Positions 47,048 to 60,085 of a stretch of 64,000 bases of DNA are shown in pieces. A program made the position numbers and the translations under genes. Origin of the DNA: Beta vulgaris subsp. vulgaris. Lineage: Eukaryota > Streptophyta > Magnoliopsida > Caryophyllales > Amaranthaceae. Location: NCBI RefSeq assembly GCF_026745355.1, contig NC_079205.1, positions 5,543,832-5,607,831 on the forward strand, given 5' to 3'. Under the pieces are notes generated by a model. That model did not search any database. It saw nothing but the letters and a program-made list of their open reading frames with translations, and was not told where the DNA came from. The first letter of the stretch is position 1. Every line of letters starts with the position of its first letter.

Positions 47048-47508
47048 TCTCTATTCTATATGTCAAGAGGGGTAGGACACCAAAAATCTAAAATTTCCTA
47101 TTTTACCCCCAACTAATGAAGCAAATTACATCCAATAAAATAAAGAGAAATAAAAAAAAAGGAGGAAAAAGAAATTAAAAGAGATAAGTTGATTTTTCAA
47201 ATCAGTAACTTCCTCAATATCAGAACCGTTTTTTTAAAAAATACAAACCCCTTATTTAGTAGGAAAAATCTCATGATATTTGCCAATATGCACAACATAA
47301 AACTCTCCAAAATTTTCAAGTTCTCCATCTCTTCTCAAATCAGTAACTTCCCCAATTAACTGAATATATACATCATCCTTGATTTATTGGTTTCAAAAAA
47401 CAGAAGAAAAGTATTATCCAATGAACGTTATGAACAATTTTTCGTATATATTATTACGCAATTGACTTTTTATTTGTTTTCGCACGCATCGCGTGCATAC
47501 ATAACTAG
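47048..47508 (+). mobile_element. Short Helitron, 461 bp
   Basis: Starts TCTCTATTCTATATG at 47048. Ends with gcacgcatcgcgtgc (47482-47496) and acataactag at 47508. The 5' part (caagaggggtaggacacc ... ttttaccccc) parallels the next two elements at 47509 and 48097. It is too short to code for anything. Confidence 0.75.
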
Positions 47509-48096
47509 TCTCTATTATATAAGGGAATGGGGGGAGCAATGGTGTCCTTTTTTTGAAGCGCCTATTTTGCCCCCTTTTCCTTTCTAAATTACAAAAGGAA
47601 TTACAAAATCAAAATTGTCACTCAAAGAAAACTATCGAAAATAAATTTACAACACTCACTCACAAATCACTTAAAAGAAGAAACTTTACAAATCACCCAT
47701 ACAATTGAGAAAATCACGTTATAAAAATCACGCAAATCACTCAAATAATCATGAAACTTTATTAAAACTTAAAATTAACATACAAACTAAAACTAGCTAA
47801 TAACCTAGAACGTCAATACATACAAAAACATTTACAAAAATTTACTTACAAATCACTATTCTCAAGAACCATTCACAATTAATGGTGGGTCATGATAAAA
47901 AATATAGGTGTATTTGTAGTGAAATCAGAATTTAGAAGTTAGACAAGAAAAAAAATTATTTACTTTTTTATAGTGTTTAATATATAATGAAACTTTTACA
48001 TATATTTGGACCTATTTTTTTTTTATATAATAGCGATTAATTATCAAGGTAAAAAGGTTTATGTAAAATATCATTCAAGAATTAAAGTACAACATA
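47509..48096 (+). mobile_element. Helitron 5' region, same family, abutting the previous one
   Basis: Starts TCTCTATTATATAAGGGAAT directly after the CTAG of the preceding Helitron. Continues gagcaatggtgtcc and cctattttgccccc, then sequence with many acaaatcac words. No 3' hairpin is seen before the next 5' end at 48097. Confidence 0.65.
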
Positions 48097-48234
48097 TCTC
48101 TATTATATAACGGAAGGGGGAAGCTATGGTGTCCCCGAATGAAGAGACTATGTCACCCCCTTCCCATTCTAAATTACAAATTCACTTACAAATCAAAGGG
48201 GGCTTCAATCAAAAATATCAAAAATCTATACTAT
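48097..48234 (+). mobile_element. Helitron 5' region, same family, split by the 13.4-kb Helitron
   Basis: Starts TCTCTATTATATAACGGAAG. It stops at 48234 where another Helitron starts. Sequence after 61628 (aaatcactaaaatgagga, aacttaaaaattcacttac) continues it, matching the order seen at 47700-47790 in the neighbouring copy. Confidence 0.7.
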
Positions 48235-48790
48235 TATCTAAAGCAGAAGACAAAAGCTGACGTGTCAAGCTCACATTAACCGAGCAATTCTAGAGCTCCT
48301 CACAATTAAACGCTCAATGAGAGTGTCCACGTGGCAATGTGAGTTTTTTTGGCCGAAATATTAATGAAAAATGCAAATGATTTCGGAAATTAAATGATTC
48401 ATTTTTTAATTTAGGCAATTAATATCATGATCTCATAAGAGATTTTCGGAAATCAAGGATATTTCATTCATATAGTAATGTGATTGAGAGTTAATTATGG
48501 TACAATTTCGTAATTCAAATTACTATTAGTGTTGGCCGAATTTTTTTTTTCCATATTGTTTTTTTTCGAATATTTTACTAATCAACTAAATACGGGAAGT
48601 AATTTAAATTATCAATCAATCTTAATTATTGCCTCGCTTAATGGTAATTGTCAATCAATGAGTTAATTTAAATTGATACTTTTCGAAATTATATTACTAA
48701 TCAATCAATCAATAGTTATTCTGATTGTCAATCAACCATAATTAGCTAGATAACGTATTTTCAAAAAAAAAAAAACGGAAGATTTTTTAG

Positions 48791-48798
48791 TATAAATA
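48791..48798 (+). promoter_or_regulatory. TATA box before the Helitron ORF
   Basis: TATAAATA, 65 bases before the ATG at 48856, which leaves a leader of about 35 bases. Confidence 0.5.
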
Positions 48799-48855
48799 GT
48801 GTCGTTTTCTCTTCAAACATCCCAACTCAATTTCGGACTTTCAATTTGCATATTG

Positions 48856-49278
48856 ATGTCAAATTCTTCCCCTACTCCTACATCAATATTATGTTCTCCT
48901 CCAAATATAATAGAAACCGAAAATCCATCAAAAAAATGGCCCACTAAAGTTGAATATTCGAATTTCTTAGATGTTGAATCTATGGTTTTAACACTCTTCC
49001 GTGGAGGCCATCTTTATTTCCACAATGTGTCCAGTATGTTTACATATGATTTTAATAAAAGCAATGAAGTTTGGGCATATGTTGAAGACGTTTGGACAAC
49101 AATACATGGTTATCGTCCATATTTTGATTATTCGAATATGATGTTATATGATCTACAATGCATTCCATCAAGAGCTTATAAGATTGATGATGAGTATTTT
49201 GAAGATTTTGATTTAAACAACATGGAATGGTGTGGCGTTAGCAACAATGTATTAGTTGATTATCTATCAATTGATTAA
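48856..49278 (+). CDS. Unrecognised 140-aa protein carried in the Helitron
   Basis: I do not recognise this protein. The reading starts at ATG 48856 (MSNSSPTPTSILCSPPN) and ends with TAA at 49276-49278; the open frame extends 57 bases upstream without an ATG. It is rich in Asp/Glu and aromatic residues (EVWAYVEDVWTTIHGYRPYF, DDEYFEDFDLNNMEW), which is unlike chance translation of AT-rich DNA. No signal peptide or membrane span. A TATA box stands 65 bases upstream. It could be a captured and retained host gene fragment, a Helitron accessory gene, or a host gene into whose surroundings Helitrons jumped. Confidence 0.5.
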   Translation: MSNSSPTPTSILCSPPNIIETENPSKKWPTKVEYSNFLDVESMVLTLFRGGHLYFHNVSSMFTYDFNKSNEVWAYVEDVWTTIHGYRPYFDYSNMMLYDLQCIPSRAYKIDDEYFEDFDLNNMEWCGVSNNVLVDYLSID

Positions 49279-52200
49279 AACGTAGTAATTAAAGTTTGAT
49301 TGTAATTGTCATTACCATTTTAATTATTGATAACATTACTTAATTTCTTTTGGTTCATTTTTTTTTTAGTACGTTGTTGTAATAAGATGATTTACATATC
49401 GTTATGGGCTTTATTTATGTACTTATTTATTTTGTTGTCATGTCATTATCAAATTATTAAGTACTTTGCATCAAGGCCAGACCTTTAGCATAATGCATAT
49501 ATTACCTTTACTCCATATGCTAGGACCCATCAACTCATCCCATTGGTTAAGCTAACCATTGCAAAACCTAAAGGCTTTGTATTTCTATCATACTGTAGGC
49601 ACAAGACCATCAAATTGATAAAATACCTCCATCGAAATTTAGTGAGTATTGACAATTATTCTTGGAGAGGGGGACTTATAATATCTGGACCATCATGTCT
49701 GAGATTGTAAAAACAACCCTAGCAGAAAAGATAAATTTGGGCCAAGGAAAAGAATTACATGTATTCACGATAACACATCCACACATCCTTCAAAAGTAAA
49801 AAATTTCGCAACTGTTAGCTGCCCACTTATTACTCGTGTATCCTCACTAAATATAAGCATCACATTTTCACAAGATATCTTAAATTCTTAACCTATCTTA
49901 TTGCAAGTTTGGTCTTAATCACTAGAGCACTTACATTGTATCATTACAATTTTAGTTCCATTTCTCATAACAAATAAATGGATAATTAGGAAAAGAAGAA
50001 AAGTATTAATTTATAAAACTCTTTATTTCAATCCAGAACATGATGATTATTTTGACAAAATTCACTAAACAAACTGGCCAGTTTATCCAGAACATGATGA
50101 TTATTTTGAACTTTATTTGCATTTTTTTAGTTTATGAAGCATTATTGCAACATAATATAATCAAATCTAATAGAATATCATGTTTCCTCAACTATATAAT
50201 TAAATCGTAAAAAAATTTGGCCAATGTTTGAAAAGAACGGATGTAATGGGGATAAGAGCGTTCTAACTCGGTGAGTTCGCGTTACGGAACGGGCAACGCG
50301 GCGAGTTCGTGACTTAGATGTTACTAGAAAAATGCAAAAAAATCGTGATTTGTGTTTGATTGATTTTTTAAATTAGGAAATTAATATCATGATATCATAT
50401 GAGATTTCCGAAAATCAAGCACGTTCCATTTATAAATTAATGTGATTGATGTTAATTATGGGTACAATTACGTAATTCAAAATTCAAATTAATATTGGTG
50501 TTGTCCGAAAATTCTAATTGTCATATTGGGTAATTACGAAAATTTTACTAACCAACTAAATACGGGAAGTAATTTAAATTATCAATCAATCTTAATTATT
50601 GCCTCCCTTAATGGTAATTGTCAATCAATCAGTTAATTTAAATTGATACTATCCGAAATTCTTAAAAAATTATTAGCATGGTAATAAAATTAAGTTATCA
50701 ATCAATCAATCAATATATATTCAAATTGTCAATCAACCATAATTTTGGATTACGTGATTTTAGGGATTGATTCACTCCACATGGAAACAAGCAATTACAA
50801 TCTTCAATCATGTGCAAGTTGATCACCTAAATCACAATCATTCCTAATTTGGATGACGTGATTTTAGAGATTGATTCAATCATGCTTTAATATGAAAATT
50901 CTTAATTTAATGATATTTTATTAATTTTTTTAAAAAAATCGAGTAAAAAACAACCTTTAACTTGCACTATAAATACCCTAATCATATTTGCATTTCACTA
51001 CAACATCAAAATTCATAAACCCTAAACACGTTTTAAACATCATTTGAGAAAAAAAAATATGTCAAGCATCATTCACGGTTTGCAACAACATCCAATTTTC
51101 TGTAGAAGATGAATTCTCGCAACATCAAATGGGAAGATCAATTCGTTATTCATGGCTTGCGTGAATGAAATATTGTATCATATGTCACGTCATTGCTTAA
51201 CATTTTTGCATGGGAATGCATTTGAGTTTTTTGTAATAATGTTATTATTTGTCATCTTTATTTTTGTCGTGATTGTAACTCAATTTCTCATTAGTTTCAT
51301 TAGTTTACTCTATATCATTCTTTTTATATATAAAAAATATATTATGGTCATAGTTCTATTTTTTTGCAAAGATATTATGGTCATAGTTAATTTGTATGAA
51401 AGAATGTAAACGACATACTAGGAAGCTAAGGAATTTACAGTTTTTTATTATTATTACATTCCCAAAATTGTTTTTTTTAAAAAAAGAGGGTATATTGTTG
51501 GTTCATCATCCTCTACAAGTAGAGTATTTAGTTCATTAATTGATGTATTAGAGTTTCTTTAGAGATATAATTCCCTGATTAATATGATCCGTCCATATTA
51601 TATGAATATGCATATAGTTTACAAGTAATTTTGTGAGAAGTATTGATCTATGGTTCCTTATTGAGGTGGATATCTTTGAGTTAAAACTACTAACTAATGT
51701 TAAGAGAATTATTGCTATCAATCGTATAGGTTGTCAACATGAATTTTAGCATCATTTGCCATCTAATCTAAATTCAAGAAACATTACTTCTAGAATCTAT
51801 CCATCAATTTCCAATTTCGATCCCTAAACCACGTATACATACACCTACACATACATAAAAGACACCATGTTCCATATCACAAATTACACATATTAATAAA
51901 AGGATTAAATTTAAATACTGGAGATGTTGCTTATCATACCCATCAATTAAGTGAGTATTTGAATAATAATAATTATTAGGAATAAATTTTATATAATTTT
52001 TCATGATAAGTATCCAAAACTATATTTTGTATATAACTCTTAGGCTGTCTTTTTTTTCTTATCAGTAACAAAAATTAATAACAATAAAATTGAATTGCTG
52101 AATTTATTTTGTGAAATAAATGGAATATACTCAAGAAGAGAGAAAAAAACAAATAGAAATAAAATTAGAGAGGTGAAGGGGACTCGAGCGTAATTTTTGA

Positions 52201-52385
52201 ACAGCACAAAAGACATCTTAAAAGTTCTATCAACGTTGTCAAAGTGTCTTTAGAAATTACATTAATGACTAATGAGTCTAAGTGTCTTTAGAAAGTATTT
52301 CATTTCATAGTAAATTATTTCTTTTTGTGATTAATAGGGAATTGACTAATGTGTTTAGTTGATATTAAGAAATTTGTAATCTATA
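49279..52385. other. Helitron interior, no confident gene
   Basis: From 50325 the sequence gaaaaatgcaaaaaaatcgt and tatcatgatatcatatgaga repeats words of the 5' regions at 48360 and 52530, so another Helitron 5' segment lies here without its first bases. A second TATA-like box is at 50968-50975. The short reading after it (ATG 51059) stops quickly. The 85-aa hydrophobic reading at 51152-51409 is low-complexity. A GC-rich patch sits at 50262-50310. Confidence 0.45.
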
Positions 52386-52880
52386 TCTATACTATTATCT
52401 AAAGTAAAATCCAAAATACTACGTGGCAAACTCACAATCACCGAGCAATTCTAGAGCTTCACAAACTAAAACTCTCAAATCTGGTGTCCACGTGGCAATT
52501 CACAATATTGTGGCCGAAATTTATTTGAAAAATGCAAAAAAAAATTGTGATTTATGTGGATTGATTTTTCAAGTTAGGCAATTAATATCATGATATCATA
52601 TGAGATTTCCGGAAATCAAGCATAGCTCATTTATATATTAATGTGATTGACGTTAATTATGTTTACAATTACGTAGTTAAAATCTCATATTAATATACTT
52701 TTGGCCGAAATTTATAATTTTGAGCTTGACACGTAGGATTTAGGACAATAATCACGTGATTGATATCATATATAAATCAAACTTTGCATAAATTAGGGAA
52801 GTAATTCAAGCAAGTTTTCAATTTCAAAATCAAAAGGACCGGTGAATATTAATTATAAATACACGTTTTATGTGGTGTTA
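52386..52880 (+). mobile_element. Second Helitron 5' end inside the block
   Basis: Starts TCTATACTATTATCTAAAGT after A. Shares with 48235 the words accgagcaattctagagct, gtgtccacgtggcaatt and tggccgaaat. It marks a nested Helitron whose 3' end is probably one of the several ends between 60100 and 61628. Confidence 0.7.
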
Positions 52881-53115
52881 TCTCCCTCCGGTCTTTATTA
52901 GTTGACCCGTTTTTTTTTTTTGCACAAAGTTTTAGGAAAAACAATGTTGTAGGACATAGAAAGAAAGAAAATATATTATTTTATGTTAACGTTGAATGTA
53001 TGTGTGATGGAAAGTAAGTGGTCTCATTCCAAAAATAGAAACAAAAGAAATGGGTAAACTAATAAGAGACGTCCCAAAAAAGAATACGGGTAAACTAATA
53101 AAGACCCGGAGGTAG
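52881..53115. mobile_element. Stowaway MITE, 235 bp
   Basis: Left end tctccctccggtctttatta, right end aataaagacccggaggtag, TA on both sides. Inserted in the nested Helitron. Confidence 0.82.
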
Positions 53116-54901
53116 TATATTATCAATCACGAAAATCATGAAAAATATCATGAAAGATGTCCATATAATTTTCACTTCAAGAGTTAATATTTGGAGAGAG
53201 AAAACACTTCAAGAGTTAGTATATCTATCTTATACTATAAAACAAAACCGTGTAAATTTTATAAGTATTTTCAAATATGTTCACTACATGAAGAACTCAA
53301 GTTATTACAAATCAAATGTTTCGAATGATAAGTGAACGTTCAAATTTGTGAAGCATTTCCATTGTTTGTCTTTGACAACATGATTTTAAGGATATGTTGA
53401 GAGAAATTACAACTATATACGAGAACATTTAGTTTAGTACAGTGTATCTCAAAAAATCTGCTAAATATATAGTCATTACCCACAAATTTAAGTCGGATTT
53501 CAGTGAACCTTAATTTTGTCAAGTATATTATAAAATTACAATTAGTATTGGATGCATCTGATGTATAATAAATTATTATTAGTAGAAAAATTCACTTTAA
53601 GTCAAAATGGGTCACTTTTAAGTCAATATAGGTCACTTTTAGGTTAATATTGGTATTTTTAAGTCAATAAGTAATCTTCAGACAAATATTTTATGCGGTG
53701 AATTGATGACTATTGAAACATATTGGACAAGCTATAAAATTATATGATTAAATTTATTATTTTAAAAATATCTTTAAGTCTTTTAAAAACATGGGGTGAA
53801 TATTAAATGTTGAACAAAACGTGAGGGTTCATTTAGTTTAACTGAAACTTATGGGTCTACATTGGAAAATTGGTTATCAAAGTGAGACAATTCAACTTGC
53901 GCATAAATTAAAGATGATCATGTTTTTTCTTGGGCAAAAGTTACAACTAGGACAAACAAAGCAAATGGAAAACATTCAATATATGATTCATTATCTTATA
54001 GTTTATCAACTTTTGACGAAATCAGAAATATGTGTATGTATTCAATATTGTTAAAATATAAAATATTTTAAATTAAACAAAAAGTTTCACGTGGAAGTTC
54101 AAAAGTTGCGTGAATAGTTGAAGAGATTTCTGTCTATTTGCTTTGATTGTTTAGTTTTGTGTAAGTTTTTTTTATTGTTTTGATTGATGAAATGAGAATG
54201 ATATGAGATATATAGAGGTGGCAAAGAAATAAGGGAGTAACAAGGAATAGAAGAGAATAGAACACATGATAATTGATTAGAAGCTATACTAATGAGGTAT
54301 CATTTTATTGATATTTAATATCAATTCTACAAAGTTTTTACGTGTTTACTATAATTGTGATTAAACTGAGAGAAGGGTTGAAGAGAGAGGATGAACGAGA
54401 AAGAGAATAGCAAAGAAAATGATAATCACCATCAATTCCAAACTATTCTGGTATGTTATAGGCTTTTAGCCCATGTCAAACACAATCTTATTTTTTTTTT
54501 TATGTTTTAGGGTCAAGGAAAGTTAGTTTTGTGAATCAACAATGCATAATGAAAGAGTTTGGAGAGTTACATATTGTCATTGATTGCCACAGCTTATATA
54601 GTATATCGGTAGGAGTAGTATACAACAAATGATATAGTTTCCCATAAAAAAAAGGATATAGTTTACAAAAGGATGAAAGTCAACTATGAGAAGATAAACT
54701 AAGAAGATATATACGCTGAGATATCTAACTAATCTACTGAACAAAATCAGTACAACTATTATTAAGATACAAATAACAATATGATATTGTTTGACATTTG
54801 GCTAAGACTTTGCTTTACTCATGTGGTGTTGCAAGGAGATGCACGATCTGCAACTCTATTTATAAGGATCTGGATGGTGCTGCTCTTATTTTCCTAATTT
54901 T
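53116..54901. other. Helitron interior, no gene seen
   Basis: AT-rich, with a run of aagtcaatataggtcacttt-type imperfect repeats at 53590-53670. No credible ORF. Confidence 0.45.
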
Positions 54902-55132
54902 GTGATGAAAATTAGATTTGTTATGTTAATCATGTATCTCTATAGATCAGTTTTCATTGAGGGTGAGTTTTATGTAGTCGTTTCTAGAGTAACAAATAGA
55001 CGCGGCCTCATCATTCTAGAACATATAATATCACGATTAATGTTGTATATAAGGAAGTGTTCTAAAACTTATGATTTAATTTTACTATATGTAAAAATCG
55101 AAAAATATATGGGTATGGGTGAGTTAGTGTAA
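54902..55132 (+). pseudogene. Helitron helicase C-terminal remnant
   Basis: The reading contains FIEGEFYVVVSRVTNRRGLIILEH, the penultimate block of the Helitron helicase (SRVT-R-GL-I). It is aligned by motif with 60664-60894 and 61341-61472. The N-terminal side is degraded and the 3' side does not show the usual VVYKEVF ending. Non-functional. Confidence 0.7.
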
Positions 55133-56164
55133 TCTTTTATGTAAAAACTTATCGAAAATATAAAAATCAAAATTGTCAAATAAATTATAGAATGTTTTTC
55201 CTGTTTGCAATCTTCTTATGTATATGGGTGAATTACTGTATGTATTTTAAGATAAATATATTACTTACTAAATCTAGGCCTAAATAACTTAATAGATTTT
55301 AAAATTCAAAGTCATTTAAGCCCATATTCATTATTTTTTTATAAAAATGGAATTGTCAAATAAGTTATAGGAAGTTTTTCAAATTTTGTAATATTTTTAT
55401 ATAGGTGCATTACTAAGGATATCTATTTCAAGATATTGTTCTAAATTTTATATGAATTTGAAGATTTAAAAAATTTATTACTAATTATATCGTTATTCAA
55501 TAACTTAAAAAAATTTTGTAAGAGAAAGTTGTTTAAGTCTATATATTTAAAAGTTCTTTAATAGTTAACTAATTATTTAAACAAAACTCATACTTGATTT
55601 CAATGAATTGAAGTCATTGATAAATGATAATACCACAATCAACTTAGCTCACAACTGATCTAAATTCTTTTTTAGTAATAGATTGAAGTCTGCTTTATAT
55701 CTTCATTAGCACCAAGAATGCTAAAATAAAAATGAGTGGAATGAGAAACCTAAAACATGTTAAATAATAGCAACATTCAACACAAATAGCAGCTAAAGAA
55801 TTTACTATTAACACAACCAAACACGACGAATAGAGGAGGAAGCATGGGGGAGAAAACCACCAGCAAGTGAAACTTTTCTTAACTTCTATTTACTTTTGTA
55901 AAGTTTTTTATAGCTAATATAAATTGTTCTTGAATTTTTTTTCTTGATATTCTAAAAAGAAAATGATGAATTTTTATATTATTCCTATTCTCATATCAGA
56001 TTTTTCATCTATTTACCTAAAGTAAATACATTCGGAATGTGTCATATTTGAAAATGTCATGTGTTCACATAGATAATAATGTCATTATAAGTTGATAATA
56101 TGAAAAATAATCATCAGATAAATGTTTGTTTCGTATATAGATCTGTAAACATAGCTGTAGTTAG

Positions 56165-57740
56165 TTTTGCCTCCATAGATTTACAAAGTCATAATACAAC
56201 AAGGATTGCAAAATGTATAAGTGTTAGTTCAATAACAATTAATTATCATGAATATCTTCTATTTAGATAACACGCGTGATGTCAAGTCAATGAAGTTACA
56301 CCAACACCATATGGAATAATTAAGTTGTTACATCACAAAGGAGAGGGGTTGAGTGAGATTATAAAATTTGGGAGTAGAAATAGTTGCATGAAGGAGTGAC
56401 AGTAATAGTGCGTAATATCATTTTATTTGAACATCTAAATGAAGCAATGTGTTAAGTGAATACTTTTTCATTGGATAGGTTGAGCTATAGTGTTAGAGAC
56501 TTTTCATAGTATTTTCTTTGTATATCTTGCTTATGTACAAATTTTTTGGTTATGGTAAATATGTAAAAGAAATTAATTGATTTGTATAGATTTCAAATTA
56601 TTTACTTTTTACATTGTTTTTTTTAGGTTTAAATTACCTAAACTATGTACTATGCTTTACCTTACAAGGGTTTAAACCTTCTATAATTTTTTTTGTTCAA
56701 TCTATTATATAAGGTGTTGATGTAATTACACCATAATATAATTAGTTAAGCAAAAAACTTGAATAAAATTAAACTGAAAGTTTGCTTTCAAACCGTCAAA
56801 AACGACCTACAAGTAAAGGAGCTTTGCACATCTGAGAATCACATCAAGTGATATTAGTGAAGACATTTTAATTAGTAAGCAATGCAATAGCCAATAAGTT
56901 GATTTACTTATTGTTCTTAGGCTGGTGTTCATATTTTAATATTTTTTTGGGCCCAAATTTCAAACTTGATGTGTTGAATTTCCTTAAATATAATAATTCG
57001 ATTTATAAAGTTATAATACAATATGGATTGCAAAAGCTATAAGTGTTAGTTCAACAAAAAATAATTTTCAAGAATATCTTTTATTTTAGATAACTCGCAC
57101 GGTGTTCAATCAATTAAGTGTACACCAATATTAGATGAGTTAATTGATACTATATTATAAAAGAGAGGGGTTGAGTGATAATAAGAAATTCAAGAGCAGA
57201 AATGGTTGCATGAAAGAGTGCCAGTATTAGTAAAAATTGTCATTTTATCTGAACCTTTGAATGAAGCAATGGGTTGAAGCGAATATTTTTTCATTAGATA
57301 TATAGGTTGAATTATATTTTTAGAGAATCTAATAAATGGTTCTACAAAATCAAATAAAAGAACAACCAAAGTGGTACACTAGACTATAGGGTACCATTCT
57401 ATTTTTTTATTCCTTATTAATAGCAAAAAAAAATTAATAAATTCAGTAAAATTCATATAAGTTCACATAAAATCTAATAAAAATTAATAAGTCTGGGTAA
57501 GTTCAGAAAAAGTTAGTTCAGCAACAATAAGTAAAAAATAAAGTTCGACGTACTCATAAAATAAGGTCTAATCGATTCGGATAATTTTGTTCAAATAAAT
57601 TCGAAAAAAGCAATGTAATAGTGCAAGTTGTCATTTATTGAACCTCGGTCCTCAGCTCTTAATGAAGCAAAGGGTTCAGCCAGTATTTTTTCATTAGATA
57701 GGTTGAACTATAGTGTTAGAGAATCTAATAAATGGTTCGA
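56165..57740. repeat. Three diverged direct repeats
   Basis: Unit starts at about 56165, 57000 and 57610 (third partial). Shared words are ataagtgttagttcaa, gagaggggttgagtga, gttgcatgaa and ttttttcattagata. The spacing of about 830 bases between the first two suggests an old tandem duplication. Confidence 0.75.
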
Positions 57741-58476
57741 CATATTAACCATAAACTTTTCTCTTCTTGCAGCATTATGTGTAAAACTAAATGAGGTATT
57801 GTCAAAATAAATATCTCAACGTCATACTAGGAAAAAACGAAGCTTATATTGACAAAATAATGTGAAAGGTTTTCAGATTCCTTTGATTGATAGCAAGGAA
57901 GGAACAATTTAGCACATATATATCAGTTTTCTTACATATATTCTATGTGTTTCGTATAGTTATAGAGATTGGCAGAAACTGTAGATAAAGTAAGAGAGAC
58001 ATAAGGAGATCATTTGGGTAAATTATTTGTATTACATATGAACTCAAAATAATTATTTTGAAGTCATGATAAAATAATGTAAAAACAATTGAGTATAATT
58101 TAATCGGTATATTCTATACGACATTCTATGATATTTATCATTTTTTCATAAATAAAGTATAATAATATTTTAAAATTAGGAGCAAAATTGATAATAAATT
58201 GGCCTTTATCCGATCCATATAAGGCATTAGGAAAGCATATAACTTCCTACTTATGTGATTATAAACTAAATCTAACAAAAATAATAATTATGATTATATT
58301 ATTGCACACGCGATATTGCCTTTTTAGTACCAAGGATTTTATATTATCCAAAGTTATGTTATAATTTATATGATGATTGGGAAGTAACATATTAGTTAAT
58401 AATAAATTTTACAATAATGTTTGAAAATCAAAATATACTACTTAATGGGAGAATTCAACTCTAGAAGGATGTATAT

Positions 58477-58548
58477 ACGAAGTTCAATCTATATGATACA
58501 ATGAGCAAAGTCAGGGAAGGATGTATCATCATATAGATTGAACTTCGT
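58477..58548. repeat. Perfect 21-bp inverted repeat with 30-base loop
   Basis: The arms 58477-58497 and 58528-58548 are exact reverse complements (first arm begins acgaagttcaatctatat). It would form a hairpin of miRNA-precursor size, but no expression evidence exists and a MITE relic is as likely. Confidence 0.85.
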
Positions 58549-60085
58549 TTATTGAGAAAAGCCAAGTTCCAAATCATGCAAAAAATAATAATCATAACTT
58601 GCTTATGCAGCTCCTGTCAATCAAGGAAATAATTTGCATACATGATATAATTGACGTATTGCTTATTGACTAAAAAGAAAATAATCAGTAAGATAATATA
58701 ATTTATGTATGTGTTTTAGGGAGTTGAGGTTTACATATCAACATTTATTTTTGAAAATATAACTTATACTTTCTGAATAATTCATTTACCGGAATTAAAA
58801 CTTATAAGGATCTATCATATGTTGATACGTGGTCACGAGCCATTTTGCAAAAAAAAAAAAAAGACATTTTTTATGCAGCTTGATTTCTTTGCCACATATA
58901 TGTCATGTCAGTTGAACAATATTATTAGGGAACTCTTTGAATCTCAACAAGAGAAAATATACGCAACAATTAAGCTAAATAAAGTTAGGAGCTAATTAAG
59001 TGATCAGTTAAATAAGTATATATTAAGAAAATAATATGAGAGAGTATTATACTTATTATTCGAAATAAATCATAAGTCAAAATCGTATAACACATTTAGT
59101 GGCGGATCCAGGATTTCACAGCTGGTGAGTCACCACCGTCCACAACAAAATGTCAATTAATAATCAATGCATGAATTCAAAACTTCATAAAAAGGTTCAC
59201 TCTAGAAGTAATACTCCAATCCAATTTTTCAAGATTTAAACCATATTCATAAAAAAATGTATTTTCATTTAAAAAACCATAATAAAATTAAAGTCGAATT
59301 AATACAAGATACTCAAAACACGAGTTTTCAAATATAGAACTACAGATTAGCTAATTTCAAGCCAATGGGTATATTTGTTCCACAACTTGAAGTTCTTCAC
59401 CATAGCCATATAAACTTTTCTAATTTTATCAATTAAAACTCAGTAGAACAATTACCTCCTTGCAAATTAACAAAAACCTATCAACAAATTTCAAATCAAC
59501 AGAAAAAATGTATGCAAAGTGAATGGAAAAAAAATAAATGCAGATTATTGCAAACAATGGTGTCCAATGGGTGGCCTAATGCAATGGTGGTGCAAGGCAG
59601 CAAGATATGGAGGTGAGAACGATTGTAGGTTGCGGGAACAAAAGTGGCTCAATGGTTGAGTACGAGATATGGTCAAATTGTATGATCTAATCTATCCTTT
59701 AGATAAAGTAGTAGGCCATAAGCGAAAAAAATCAATCAACTTTTTTTTATAAGATTAATAATGGGTCACGTGATCCACAATGATATTAACTACATCAACT
59801 GCTAAACACATGGGTCATAAGCCATTTTCAAGGTAAATAAATACATGATTATAAAACTTTAAATGACAAGATACTATTTCTACAATGATTTAGGAAAAAC
59901 AACATAAAATCTTAAATTTTTGGAACAAAATTTCCTGTACAATTTGCATAGGTCTAATAGCAAATTAAAATTTAAATTTATGTATATACTTATTTTTTAT
60001 TCCTAACTAACTTTTATATCATCTATTTGATAGATGAACGAGTTAAATATTTTCACTCTGATTTTAACATAAAATCTTAAATTTA

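Larger units (their letters stand above)
55133..60085. other. Helitron interior with diverged triplicated segment, no gene seen
   Basis: AT-rich throughout. 56165-56520 is repeated at 57000-57345, and in part at 57610-57740 (gaagcaaagggttcagcc, tagataggttgaactata). A perfect 21-base inverted repeat is at 58477-58548 (listed). A tagtggcggatccaggattt start occurs at 59100. No reading frame has recognisable motifs. Confidence 0.5.
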
